Below, one piece after another: positions 14,145-22,363 of a stretch of DNA of 28,730 bases; position 1 is the stretch's first letter; each line of letters starts with the position of its first letter. The translations under genes were made by a program, and so were the position numbers. The notes under the pieces were generated by a model that did not search any database, was not told the DNA's origin, and worked only from the letters and a program-made list of their open reading frames with translations. Source of the DNA: Pedobacter sp. UBA5917 (GTDB lineage Bacteria; Bacteroidota; Bacteroidia; Sphingobacteriales; Sphingobacteriaceae); the NCBI RefSeq assembly GCF_002432345.1, contig NZ_DJDT01000042.1:1-28730 (forward strand). The letters run 5' to 3'.

Positions 14145-15476
14145 ATGAGTAATACCAACATACCATCGCCACCTGTTTGGACGGAAAGGAAAAAGCTGAT
14201 ATTCAGGTTCTTTTTTCTCTTTTTTATCCTTCAGGCTATTCCTTTAAGTGTCGACTTTTTTAAAATTGTTTTTGGCTTTAACTGGTTTCATATCAGTTAT
14301 GGCGATATTTTTAACCTTACGCGTTTATCCGCAAAATTTCTGCCCGGTGCCGATAGCTTTATCAACTGGATCATCGTTGCGGTAATTGCGATAATTGGTG
14401 CAGTTGCCTGGGGCAAAACGAAGTATAAGGATATTGATTACAACCAGTTTTATTACTGGTTAAGGGTTGTGGTGCGTTACCGTTTGGCCATTGGCATTAT
14501 CGGTTACGGATTTATCAAATTTTTCCCGCTGCAGGCACCTTTTCCTTCCATCAGTAATTTGAATACCAGTTATGGCGATTTTACCGACTGGAAAATATTT
14601 TCGATGAGTTTGGGCATTGTACCTTCTTACGAAGCATTTTTAGGCGCAATAGAAATCCTTGCTGGTTTATTATTGTTCTTTCGTAAAACGGCAACCATCG
14701 GTGCAGCAATTATACTGGTATTTACCGGAAACGTGTTTATATCCAACCTGGCTTACGAAGGGGGCGAATTTGTATATGCCACTTACCTGGTTACTTTCGC
14801 ATTGTTTGTGCTCTGGTTCGATGCACAGCGGATTTATAACCTCGTATCGCTTGAGCGCCCAACATTACCAAATGGTTTTAAGCCACAATTTGTGGGAAAA
14901 ATTAAAAGCCTGCGCTTAGCACTTAAAACACTGGTTATTTTCTTTTTCGTTTTCCTTTACGGTTTTAAGACCTATTCGGGTTTTCATCACGATCCTTACC
15001 AGTTTCCACGCACCAAAGGTTTGGCCAGGGCTGCAGGAATTTACAATGTGAGTGAGTTCAGGATCAATGGCCGTGTGTTGCCTTATGCTGCCGCAGATTC
15101 CATCCGTTGGAAAGATGTAGTATTCGAGAAATGGGCCACCATCAGCGTGCGTTCCGATCGGAAAGTAATTGTTGATTCGGCAAATTACGAACAGGTATTT
15201 AAAAACGATAAAGACCGCGATTACGAGCTGGCCGGTACCGCCGGAAGGCATTATTACAGTTATACTGTCGATTCGATAAACCATGTATTGCTGTTGGATA
15301 ACAAAAATCCACACTACAAGGATGAGCAGTTGCGGTTAAATTATAGCCGCCCCGATAGCGCTACGGTAATCCTTTCGGGTACCGATCAACACCGCGATTC
15401 GATTTATGTGGTACTGAACAAAATCGATAAAAAATATCCATTAAAGCTTAGCCGCCGCAAAGCACTTAAACTATAA
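14145..15476 (+). CDS. DoxX-like membrane protein, first of a tandem pair
   Basis: A 443-residue inner-membrane protein. Hydrophobic segments lie at about residues 23-43, 73-92, 107-128, 155-180, 183-200, 210-225 and 258-275, followed by a soluble C-terminal domain of about 165 residues. The core RYRLAIGIIGYGFIKFFPLQ and the segment EILAGLLLFFRKTATIGA are DoxX/DoxD-like. In Acidianus DoxD is the large subunit of thiosulfate:quinone oxidoreductase. The C-terminal domain, ending in VILSGTDQHRDSIYVVLNK, is shared with the next gene. In this operon it is a candidate quinone-linked step of sulfur oxidation, but the assignment to DoxX is weak and no cofactor motif is visible. Gap to the previous gene: 19 bases. 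Confidence 0.7.
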   Translation: MSNTNIPSPPVWTERKKLIFRFFFLFFILQAIPLSVDFFKIVFGFNWFHISYGDIFNLTRLSAKFLPGADSFINWIIVAVIAIIGAVAWGKTKYKDIDYNQFYYWLRVVVRYRLAIGIIGYGFIKFFPLQAPFPSISNLNTSYGDFTDWKIFSMSLGIVPSYEAFLGAIEILAGLLLFFRKTATIGAAIILVFTGNVFISNLAYEGGEFVYATYLVTFALFVLWFDAQRIYNLVSLERPTLPNGFKPQFVGKIKSLRLALKTLVIFFFVFLYGFKTYSGFHHDPYQFPRTKGLARAAGIYNVSEFRINGRVLPYAAADSIRWKDVVFEKWATISVRSDRKVIVDSANYEQVFKNDKDRDYELAGTAGRHYYSYTVDSINHVLLLDNKNPHYKDEQLRLNYSRPDSATVILSGTDQHRDSIYVVLNKIDKKYPLKLSRRKALKL

Positions 15477-15488
15477 AAGCTTAATGTT

Positions 15489-17192
15489 ATGTCTGAAATA
15501 AAACAACAGGATATAGAAAACGAAACAACAGCACAACAGGCTGCAGCTAAAAAGCCATGGTCGGGCCAAAAGAAATTTGGCTTCCGCGTGCTGTTTATTT
15601 TCTTCCTTGCCATGTCTATCCCTTTTTCGGCCAATTGGTATAAAAATGTTTTTACCCTGGATTGGTCGAGGCCGCATTACCGCGATTTGTACGATATCGC
15701 CCGTTTCCAGCCCAGCTTTTTATCACTTTTCGGCAATCAGCGTTCGCGTGATATTACCGATTCGCCATCTGGTGATGAACCAGCTAAAAAAGACGGTGCG
15801 AGAAAAAATAAAACAGAAAATGGTGGTGTTAAAAAAACTGAAACCAAAAGCGATCGCAGTACAGCTTTACCACCAAAAAGAAGTTTTCTGGCCGATTATA
15901 CAGATTGGGGCATCGCACTGGTGTTTGCTTTGGTAGGTGCACTAATTTGGACAGCATTTGACCGCAAGCGCAAATCCTATCACATTCTTTATTACTGGAT
16001 CAGGGTGGTGGTGCGTTACCGCGCCGGCATCGGGATTATCGGTTTCGGATTCACCAAACTTTTCCCTACTCAGATGCCTTATCCCTCACTGGGTTTGCTC
16101 AACAGTAATTTTGGCGATTTTACCGCCCAAAAAATATACTGGCTTTCCGTAGGTGTGGTGCCATGGTACCAGGTTTTTGGTGGTGTGGTCGAAATTGTTG
16201 CCGGTGGCATGCTTTTCTTCCGTAAAACCAGCACATTTGGAGCTATACTTTTAGCGGCCGCGCTAGGCGATATCACTTTCGTAAACTACGCTTATGACGG
16301 CGGTGTACATGTGTACGCCTTTTATTTTGTGCTGCTCGGGCTGTTTATCGCTGCCGATGATTTTCCTAAATTATACAACCTGCTCATTCTCGAACGTTAT
16401 ACCGTTCCGTTCAGGGTGTACCCCGATTTTAGAAAACCATGGCTAAAATACAGCCGCATTACCCTAAAGGTGCTTACTTTTGTGATCTTTTTCGGTGTAC
16501 TTACCTATACCGAGGTGATCAATTTTAAATACGACCCTTATAAACAGCCTGCAACTGCTGGCGTTAAAAAACTAAGGGGAAATTACCGTGTAAGCGAATT
16601 TAAAATTAACGGAGAAGTTATTCCGTTTAATCCGCTCGATTCTACCCGATGGCAGGAAGCTACTTTCGAAAACTGGACCACGCTTACCTTCAAAATCAAT
16701 CGTCCGGTACTCATCGATCCTTCAAACGGTGGCGGTAGTCCGATGCGCGATATCCAGCGTACTTTCGAAATCAGTGGTGTTGCCGGTGGCCAAAGGGCAT
16801 TTCATTATTATGCCGATACCGTAGATAAAGTACTTTACCTGCAGGATAAAAATGTGATGGCTTTAAGGGGCGGACGTAAAGGTGCCGACAAGGCTAAAGA
16901 GGCAAAACCAAAAGAAGATAACTGGATCAGTAAAACCGCATGGCAGCACATTGGCGATGAAAATAAAATGATCGATAAAGCAGCCTGGTCTACCCGCCGG
17001 GATCGTGAATTTGCCGAAAAACAAAGGGAAGTAAAACGCCATCGCATGGTATTGAAATATGAGACTACAGACGGTTCGAGGGTTATCCTTTCAGGTATCA
17101 ACGAGCGAAAAGACTCTATTTATGTTGTGCTCGATCGTTACGACCGACAATATGTATTGCCGAAAAGCACTTTGAGTGCCGGTAAATATTAA
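15489..17192 (+). CDS. DoxX-like membrane protein, second of a tandem pair
   Basis: A 567-residue paralogue of the preceding gene with the same order of parts. RYRAGIGIIGFGFTKLFPTQMPYPS matches the first copy's core, as do VEIVAGGMLFFRKTSTFGA and the closing VILSGINERKDSIYVVLDRY. It differs by two insertions. One is a lysine-rich, low-complexity stretch at about residues 83-130, between the first and second membrane segments. The other is a charged stretch at about 458-520 in the C-terminal domain. Conserved tracts flank both. Tandem duplication followed by divergence is the simplest origin. A paired, perhaps heteromeric, role in passing electrons from sulfur compounds to quinone is inference. 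It ends 4 bases before the cytochrome start. Confidence 0.7.
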   Translation: MSEIKQQDIENETTAQQAAAKKPWSGQKKFGFRVLFIFFLAMSIPFSANWYKNVFTLDWSRPHYRDLYDIARFQPSFLSLFGNQRSRDITDSPSGDEPAKKDGARKNKTENGGVKKTETKSDRSTALPPKRSFLADYTDWGIALVFALVGALIWTAFDRKRKSYHILYYWIRVVVRYRAGIGIIGFGFTKLFPTQMPYPSLGLLNSNFGDFTAQKIYWLSVGVVPWYQVFGGVVEIVAGGMLFFRKTSTFGAILLAAALGDITFVNYAYDGGVHVYAFYFVLLGLFIAADDFPKLYNLLILERYTVPFRVYPDFRKPWLKYSRITLKVLTFVIFFGVLTYTEVINFKYDPYKQPATAGVKKLRGNYRVSEFKINGEVIPFNPLDSTRWQEATFENWTTLTFKINRPVLIDPSNGGGSPMRDIQRTFEISGVAGGQRAFHYYADTVDKVLYLQDKNVMALRGGRKGADKAKEAKPKEDNWISKTAWQHIGDENKMIDKAAWSTRRDREFAEKQREVKRHRMVLKYETTDGSRVILSGINERKDSIYVVLDRYDRQYVLPKSTLSAGKY

Positions 17193-17196
17193 AGCG

Positions 17197-17796
17197 ATGA
17201 ACAAAAAAACGGTACTCATACTCGCATGCCCTGTAATGTTGTTATTAATGTCGTTAAAAACGGCATTTATGCCCATGAAGGCTCAATTGCCATTAACCGA
17301 TAGCTTAAAGCGGCCTGCCAAATTTGGTTTTGGCCGCCCCGCTACCGCACAGGAAATTGCCGCATGGGATATCGATGTTCGCCCGGATGGAAAAGGATTG
17401 CCGGCAGGGCAGGGCGATGTAAAAAAAGGCAGGGTATTATATGCTCAAAAATGCGCAATGTGCCATGGTGTTGATGGTATCGAAAAGCCTGGTGTAAAAC
17501 TTCCCGGAAATGCTTTGGTTGGCGATACATCGGCCACCAGCAAACCTAAAACCATTGGTAATTACTGGCCTTATGCCACTACTTTGTTCGATTATATGCG
17601 CCGCGCCATGCCCTATAATATGCCTGGCTCGCTAAGTAACGATGAGGTATACAGCATAACCGCCTATCTGCTCAATGCTAACAAAATTATCAAAGCAGAT
17701 GTGGTACTCGATGCTAAAAACCTCTATAAAGTGGTAATGCCAGCAAAAAAACTGTTTATTATGGACGACCGCAAAGGAGGCCCCGAAATAAAATAA
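17197..17796 (+). CDS. soxD: SoxD-type cytochrome c subunit of sulfite dehydrogenase
   Basis: A 199-residue periplasmic monohaem cytochrome c. A signal peptide covers about residues 1-30. The haem motif is Cys86-Ala-Met-Cys89-His90, within YAQKCAMCHGVDG. The block AAWDIDVRPDGKGLPAGQGDV before it and AMPYNMPGSLSNDEVYSITAYLL after it are close to SoxD/SorB-type cytochromes, the partners of the molybdenum sulfite dehydrogenase; a Met in the latter should be the sixth haem ligand. ATG 17197 is chosen over 17176 because it gives a clean signal peptide and avoids overlap with the previous gene. Its stop overlaps the SoxC-type start by one base (TAATG), so the subunits are translationally coupled. 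It accepts electrons from the Mo centre. Confidence 0.88.
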   Translation: MNKKTVLILACPVMLLLMSLKTAFMPMKAQLPLTDSLKRPAKFGFGRPATAQEIAAWDIDVRPDGKGLPAGQGDVKKGRVLYAQKCAMCHGVDGIEKPGVKLPGNALVGDTSATSKPKTIGNYWPYATTLFDYMRRAMPYNMPGSLSNDEVYSITAYLLNANKIIKADVVLDAKNLYKVVMPAKKLFIMDDRKGGPEIK

Positions 17797-19049
17797 TGGA
17801 AAAGAGCGGAAATAAAGATCAGAAAGTAGCCACTGGTAAAATCAGCAGGCGAACCTTATTGGGCGGGGTAATTGCTGCTGCAGTTTTACCTGTACAATCG
17901 TTATTTGCTGATGAAAAGTTGGCTGAAAATTCGATTTTACCTGAAATTGCTGATGATCCGACTAAAACTGTTGGTCCAGGGCCAAGTCCAGTGGGAAAAC
18001 GCTCCCCATTTGAGCAGTCCGTACGCAAACCTTCTGATATTTCTTCGCGCACTCCCTTGCAGGATCTGCACAGCACCATTACGCCGGCCGATCTTCATTT
18101 CGAACGTCATCATGCAGGTATTCCAACCATCGATCCGGCAAAACACGAATTGCTCATTCATGGTTTGGTCGAAAACCCAATGAAATTTACCCTTGCCGAT
18201 ATCAAAAGGTTTCCATCTGTTACCCGCACCTGTTTTATCGAATGTGCCGGTAATTTCCGTACAGGGAAAGCCGAAATGACTCCGCAAGATATCCTCGGAC
18301 TTACCAGCCAAAGCGAGTGGACGGGTGTAATGCTCTCCACCATTTTCAATGAAGTAGGCATTAGCGATAAAGCCAAATGGTTTCTGGCCGAAGGCTCTGA
18401 TGCCGCCATAATGACGCGTACCATCCCCATCGCAAAAGCCTGGGATGATGCCATGATTGTGTATGCACAGAACGGTGAAGCTATACGGCCCGAGCAGGGT
18501 TACCCCATGAGGTTACTTTTGCCCGGTTTTGAAGGCAACATGAATATCAAGTGGTTAAGGCGTATCGAACTTTCGGAAGAACCTTACATGACCAGGGAAG
18601 AAACGTCAAAATATACTTACCCTGTAAAAGATAAAATCAGAATGTTTAGCTTTGAGTTGGATGCGCGTTCCATTATCACCTATCCATCTTATCCCCAAAA
18701 GGTAAATAAGGGTTGGGTAGAAATACGTGGAATTGCCTGGAGCGGTAGGGGTAAGGTAGAAAAAGTAGAAGTAAGCACCGATGCCGGAAAAACCTGGCAA
18801 TTGGCCAATTTACAGGAACCCGTGTTAAGTAAAGCACATACTTATTTCAGGTACCTATGGGATTGGAAAGGGGAAGCCACTGAAATATTAAGTCGTGTTA
18901 CCGACGAAACAGGCTATTTGCAACCTACTTTGGCGCAATTGGCAGAAGCCCGTGGTGTAAACCTGGGCGGATACCACATGAACCCCATTACGGCATGGCA
19001 GATTAAAAACGACGGAACCGTTTTATTTAAACCGGAAACCATAAAATAA
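17796..19049 (+). CDS. soxC: SoxC-type molybdopterin sulfite dehydrogenase
   Basis: A 417-residue periplasmic enzyme of the sulfite oxidase family, oxidising sulfite, or carrier-bound sulfane sulfur in SoxCD, with electrons to cytochrome c. A Tat-type twin-arginine leader is visible (ISRRTLLGG, residues 17-25), as expected for a pre-folded Mo-cofactor protein. Family blocks are SSRTPLQDLHSTITP, HFERHHAGIP, the Mo-ligand Cys150 in FIECAGN, SEWTGVMLSTIFNEVG, YAQNGEAIRPEQGYPMRLLLPG, REETSKYT and, in the C-terminal dimer domain, GIAWSGRGKVEKVEVSTDAGKTW and TDETGYLQPT. The match to SoxC is strong. SoxXYZAB are not seen here, so free sulfite is the more likely substrate. Confidence 0.9.
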   Translation: MEKSGNKDQKVATGKISRRTLLGGVIAAAVLPVQSLFADEKLAENSILPEIADDPTKTVGPGPSPVGKRSPFEQSVRKPSDISSRTPLQDLHSTITPADLHFERHHAGIPTIDPAKHELLIHGLVENPMKFTLADIKRFPSVTRTCFIECAGNFRTGKAEMTPQDILGLTSQSEWTGVMLSTIFNEVGISDKAKWFLAEGSDAAIMTRTIPIAKAWDDAMIVYAQNGEAIRPEQGYPMRLLLPGFEGNMNIKWLRRIELSEEPYMTREETSKYTYPVKDKIRMFSFELDARSIITYPSYPQKVNKGWVEIRGIAWSGRGKVEKVEVSTDAGKTWQLANLQEPVLSKAHTYFRYLWDWKGEATEILSRVTDETGYLQPTLAQLAEARGVNLGGYHMNPITAWQIKNDGTVLFKPETIK

Positions 19050-19053
19050 CCAG

Positions 19054-20496
19054 ATGAAATTAGAAAAACGGGATTATGATGCAATTGTAGTAGGATCGGG
19101 GCCAAACGGATTGGCTGCGGCCATCCTTTTGCAGCAACAGGGACTTTCCGTTTTAATTATAGAAGGTAAAAACGTAATTGGCGGCGGATTGAGTTCGGCC
19201 GAGCTCACTTTGCCCGGTTTTACGCACGATGTATGTTCGGCCATTCACCCGATGGCACTGGCTTCGCCATTTTTTAAAACTCTGCCTTTGGCTGAGCATG
19301 GCTTGGAATACCTGCAGCCTACTTTGGCTGCGGCACATCCTTTTGATGATGGTACTGCTGCCATACTCGATCATTCTATCCAAAAAACAGCCGGATATTT
19401 GGGTGCCGATGCTAAAACCTATACTTCTTTGATGGAGAGCATCACGGCTACCTGGCCATTGATTGATGAAGATGCTTTAGGACCTTTACATTTTCCCAAA
19501 CATCCATTGGCAATGGCTGGTTTCGGTTTGAAAGCATTAAGCAGCGCTACAGGTTTTGTTAAACGGTTTAAAGAGAAACATGCCCGCGGACTTTTTGGTG
19601 GAATGGCCGCACATGCCATACAACCTTTAAGTAATTTAAGTACCACGGCCATTGGCTTGGTATTATTGGCCGGCGGGCACCTTAAGGGCTGGCCGATACC
19701 CAAAGGTGGATCAAAATTTATTGCAGAGGCATTGGCAGGTTATTTTAAATCGCTGGGCGGCAAAATCGAAACCGGGACCTTTGTTACTTCTTTAGATCAA
19801 TTACCGTCAGCCCATGCGGTACTTTTTGATGTTACCCCAAAACAGTTATTGCAGATCGCAGGGCATAAATTTTCCAGTATTTACAAATGGCAGCTCGAAC
19901 GTTACCGCTACGGTATGGGCGTATTTAAGGTAGATTGGGCATTGGATGGACCGATTCCGTTTACTGCCGAAGAATGCCGGGGCGCAGGAACCATACATTT
20001 GGGCAATACTTTCGAAGAGATCGCCGCAGGCGAACTGACGACCAGTAAAGGCCAACAGGCAGAAAAACCTTATGTGCTTTTGGCACAGCAGAGTTTGTTC
20101 GATCCATCTCGTGCGCCCGAAGGAAAGCAGACGGCCTGGGCCTATTGCCACGTTCCAAATGGATCAAAACAGGATATGACAGCTATCATCGAAAATCAGG
20201 TAGAACGTTTTGCACCTGGCTTTAAAGATCGGATTTTGGCTAAACACACCATGAATACCGAACAGATGGAAGCGCATAACCGCAACTATATCGGCGGGGA
20301 CATTAATGGCGGGATATTAGACCTCGGGCAGTTATTTACGCGTCCGGCTTTAAGATGGTCGCCATATAAAACCTCCACCAAAGGATTGTACATCTGTTCT
20401 TCATCTACCCCGCCTGGAGGTGGCGTACACGGAATGTGCGGCTACAATGCAGCAAAAAGAGTATTAAAAGATATTTTCAACATAAAAATCAGATAA
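19054..20496 (+). CDS. Phytoene-desaturase-like FAD oxidoreductase
   Basis: A 480-residue flavoprotein. The N-terminal dinucleotide fold shows AIVVGSGPNGLAAAILLQQQG (about 10-30), an acidic end of the second strand at LIIEGKNVIGGG, and the substrate-side block LPGFTHDVCSAIHPM. The C-terminal FAD block is STPPGGGVHGMCGYNAAKRVL. This is the layout of phytoene desaturase-type NAD(P)/FAD oxidoreductases, a group that also contains retinol saturase and uncharacterised enzymes. No signal peptide is present, so it is cytoplasmic or membrane-attached. Its place inside a sulfur operon, 4 bases after SoxC and without carotenoid genes, points to an unassigned redox role. The substrate is unknown. Confidence 0.85.
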   Translation: MKLEKRDYDAIVVGSGPNGLAAAILLQQQGLSVLIIEGKNVIGGGLSSAELTLPGFTHDVCSAIHPMALASPFFKTLPLAEHGLEYLQPTLAAAHPFDDGTAAILDHSIQKTAGYLGADAKTYTSLMESITATWPLIDEDALGPLHFPKHPLAMAGFGLKALSSATGFVKRFKEKHARGLFGGMAAHAIQPLSNLSTTAIGLVLLAGGHLKGWPIPKGGSKFIAEALAGYFKSLGGKIETGTFVTSLDQLPSAHAVLFDVTPKQLLQIAGHKFSSIYKWQLERYRYGMGVFKVDWALDGPIPFTAEECRGAGTIHLGNTFEEIAAGELTTSKGQQAEKPYVLLAQQSLFDPSRAPEGKQTAWAYCHVPNGSKQDMTAIIENQVERFAPGFKDRILAKHTMNTEQMEAHNRNYIGGDINGGILDLGQLFTRPALRWSPYKTSTKGLYICSSSTPPGGGVHGMCGYNAAKRVLKDIFNIKIR

Positions 20497-20511
20497 CCAC
20501 AAAGAAACACT

Positions 20512-21885
20512 ATGTCAACACAGAACAATGCTTCGGGAACTACAGGAGCTTTAACAGATGCAGGGATCACGCCCGACAAAAAAACATTTTTACAATCGCT
20601 TACCGAAGATTGGTGGGCGGTAATTTTAGGAACAATTATTATTGCTACCGTACTTTATTTAACCAATAGCGGCACAACCATTACTTTACCTGCTTATAAA
20701 TGGGCAACCTCCGAAGATCTCTTTGGTAAAATCCTTTCAGGTTCAAATTTATTACTCATTTTAGAAACAGGTGCAATTTTTCTGGCACTTGCATCCATAG
20801 CCATCGCCCTTTCGGGTGGTAATGTGGCCAGATTCGCTGCAGGTTTTTCGCTGATCTACTTTTTTGCCATCATCTCTTTCATCATTGGGGGGAACAAAAA
20901 CGTATCTTATTTCGGATTGGAATATGTGGTTTTTGCTTTGTTAATAGGTATTCTACTCGGTAACGTGGTAAAACTGCCCGAATGGTTAAAAGAAGCCGTA
21001 CGGTCTGAATTCTACATTAAAACCGGTCTGGTAATTTTAGGAACCACCATTTTATCGGCCGATTTAATCAAAGCCGGTTTGCCCGGCATCGTGCAGGCAG
21101 TTATCGTGGTAACAGCCGTTTGGTTTTTCTCTTTGTGGTTAAGCCGCAGGTTAAAAGTGGATGATGAATTCGGTGTAATTTTGGCATCTGCCGTATCCAT
21201 TTGCGGTGTTTCTGCCGCGATAGTTGCAGCAGGAGCAATTAATGGCGACAAACGCAAACTATCTTACGTAACTACTTTGGTGTTAATTATGGCCATCCCG
21301 ATGATGGTGATCCAGCCCTGGGCCGTAAGGTATTTTCACATCCCTGATGTAATCGGCGGTGCCTGGTTGGGCGGAACTTTAGATACCACTGCAACGGTTA
21401 CCGCGGCAGGCGATTTAGTTGGCCCAATTGCTGTTAAGGCTGGGGTAATTGCCAAATTCTCGCAAAATGTATTTATCGGAGTAGCTGCATTTTTTATCGC
21501 CATCTGGTGGGCTTATAAAAAGCCAAAAGGCGAAAATGGTGAAGTTTTAGTAAAAGCAGAAAGCCCTGGACTAAAAATTGTATGGGAGCGTTTCCCGAAA
21601 TTTGTGTTGGGCTTTGTCGCTGCATCGTTGGTATTCTCTTTCCTGCTGTCGCCTGCTACCGCGAAAAGTGTTGCGCCAACCTTAAACGGATTACGCACGG
21701 TTTGGTTCGCCATAGCCTTTATCTCGATCGGTATGGAAGCTAAATTTTCGTCATTGGTAAAATTACAGGGAGGCCGACCGGCATTTACTTTCGTAACCGC
21801 GCAGATTTTCAACATCTTCTGGACGTTGTTATGGTCGTATATTTTATTTGGTGGGTATTTATTTCCTGTGCCGGATTTTAAATAA
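20512..21885 (+). CDS. YeiH-family putative sulfate exporter
   Basis: A 457-residue inner-membrane transporter of the YeiH (COG2855, PSE) family, longer than the usual 350 or so because of an N-terminal extension of about 60 residues and extra helices. About 11 hydrophobic segments are visible. Conserved blocks are VVFALLIGILLGN, FGVILASAVSICGVSAAIVAAGAI, GGTLDTTATVTAAG and the C-terminal SIGMEAKFSSLVKLQGGRP. The family is annotated as sulfate exporter, though direct evidence is thin. As the last gene of the operon it would remove the sulfate made by the SoxCD-type enzyme, or move a related anion. The stop is followed directly by repeats rather than a clear terminator. Confidence 0.85.
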   Translation: MSTQNNASGTTGALTDAGITPDKKTFLQSLTEDWWAVILGTIIIATVLYLTNSGTTITLPAYKWATSEDLFGKILSGSNLLLILETGAIFLALASIAIALSGGNVARFAAGFSLIYFFAIISFIIGGNKNVSYFGLEYVVFALLIGILLGNVVKLPEWLKEAVRSEFYIKTGLVILGTTILSADLIKAGLPGIVQAVIVVTAVWFFSLWLSRRLKVDDEFGVILASAVSICGVSAAIVAAGAINGDKRKLSYVTTLVLIMAIPMMVIQPWAVRYFHIPDVIGGAWLGGTLDTTATVTAAGDLVGPIAVKAGVIAKFSQNVFIGVAAFFIAIWWAYKKPKGENGEVLVKAESPGLKIVWERFPKFVLGFVAASLVFSFLLSPATAKSVAPTLNGLRTVWFAIAFISIGMEAKFSSLVKLQGGRPAFTFVTAQIFNIFWTLLWSYILFGGYLFPVPDFK

Positions 21886-21891
21886 ACCTCC

Positions 21892-22022
21892 TGTCATTCT
21901 GAGCGCAACGAAGAATCTGTTATGAGTTAGCATAGCCTTTAATTAAGCACAGCCCTTAAAAGTAGTGTTTTTGGGTTCTGTATTTCATCGGTTAGAGATC
22001 CTTCGCTGCGCTCAGGATGACA
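21892..22022. repeat. Inverted repeat pair, MITE/REP-like
   Basis: Arm TGTCATTCTGAGCGCAACGA (starting 21892, to 21918) and the reverse complement of 21996-22022 agree at 24 of 27 positions. They enclose 77 bases without a gene. The pair lies between the convergent ends of the sulfur operon and the 80-residue gene, and may serve as a bidirectional transcription end. A decayed relative occurs at 14-34. Confidence 0.7.
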
Positions 22023-22060
22023 AAATGCCTCGGTCTGTAAGGACACAGACCATGGAAGCA

Positions 22061-22303
22061 TTACTTCTTCCAATACTCATTGGCAGCAGCAATCGTAGCA
22101 AACTCTATTGCAACTGTCTGGCCTATCGCAATCAGCATTGCTGCATCGTTTGCATAAACACCTCTTAATTTTTCCCTTACGCTGGCATCTGGTTGGGTAC
22201 TTTTGATAATCAACCTGGCCAGTTTTACGGCCAGGGCACGGCCTTGTTCTGGTGTTTCAGTAATCAATGAATTACCAGGGATCAGTTCTATATTTTCGTA
22301 CAT
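22061..22303 (-). CDS. 80-residue hypothetical protein
   Basis: An 80-residue soluble protein with no family I can name. The sequence is alternating and helical (GRALAVKLARLIIKSTQPDA, AMLIAIGQTVAIEFATIAAA). The balanced composition, ATG start and reasonable length support a real gene. It lies on the same strand as, and 60 bases downstream of, the Crp-type regulator. The gap holds a Crp-like palindrome, so it is a candidate target of that regulator. Confidence 0.6.
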   Translation of the reverse strand: MYENIELIPGNSLITETPEQGRALAVKLARLIIKSTQPDASVREKLRGVYANDAAMLIAIGQTVAIEFATIAAANEYWKK

Positions 22304-22347
22304 CTTTTAAATTTTATACGAAATTAATGTACGCATAAATTTAAAAG

Positions 22348-22363
22348 CGTGACCATTATCACA
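22348..22363. promoter_or_regulatory. Crp-like binding site
   Basis: CGTGA-N6-TCACA on the plus strand (TGTGA-N6-TCACG on the minus strand) differs from the Escherichia coli CRP consensus TGTGA-N6-TCACA by one base. It lies directly after the Crp-type gene and about 45 bases before the 80-residue gene, upstream of where its promoter should be. Confidence 0.5.

Noticed and set aside
17197..17240. Lipobox-like LILAC in the cytochrome leader
   Set aside because: The Cys is followed by a long hydrophobic stretch, so it lies inside the signal peptide core and is unlikely to be a lipidation site.
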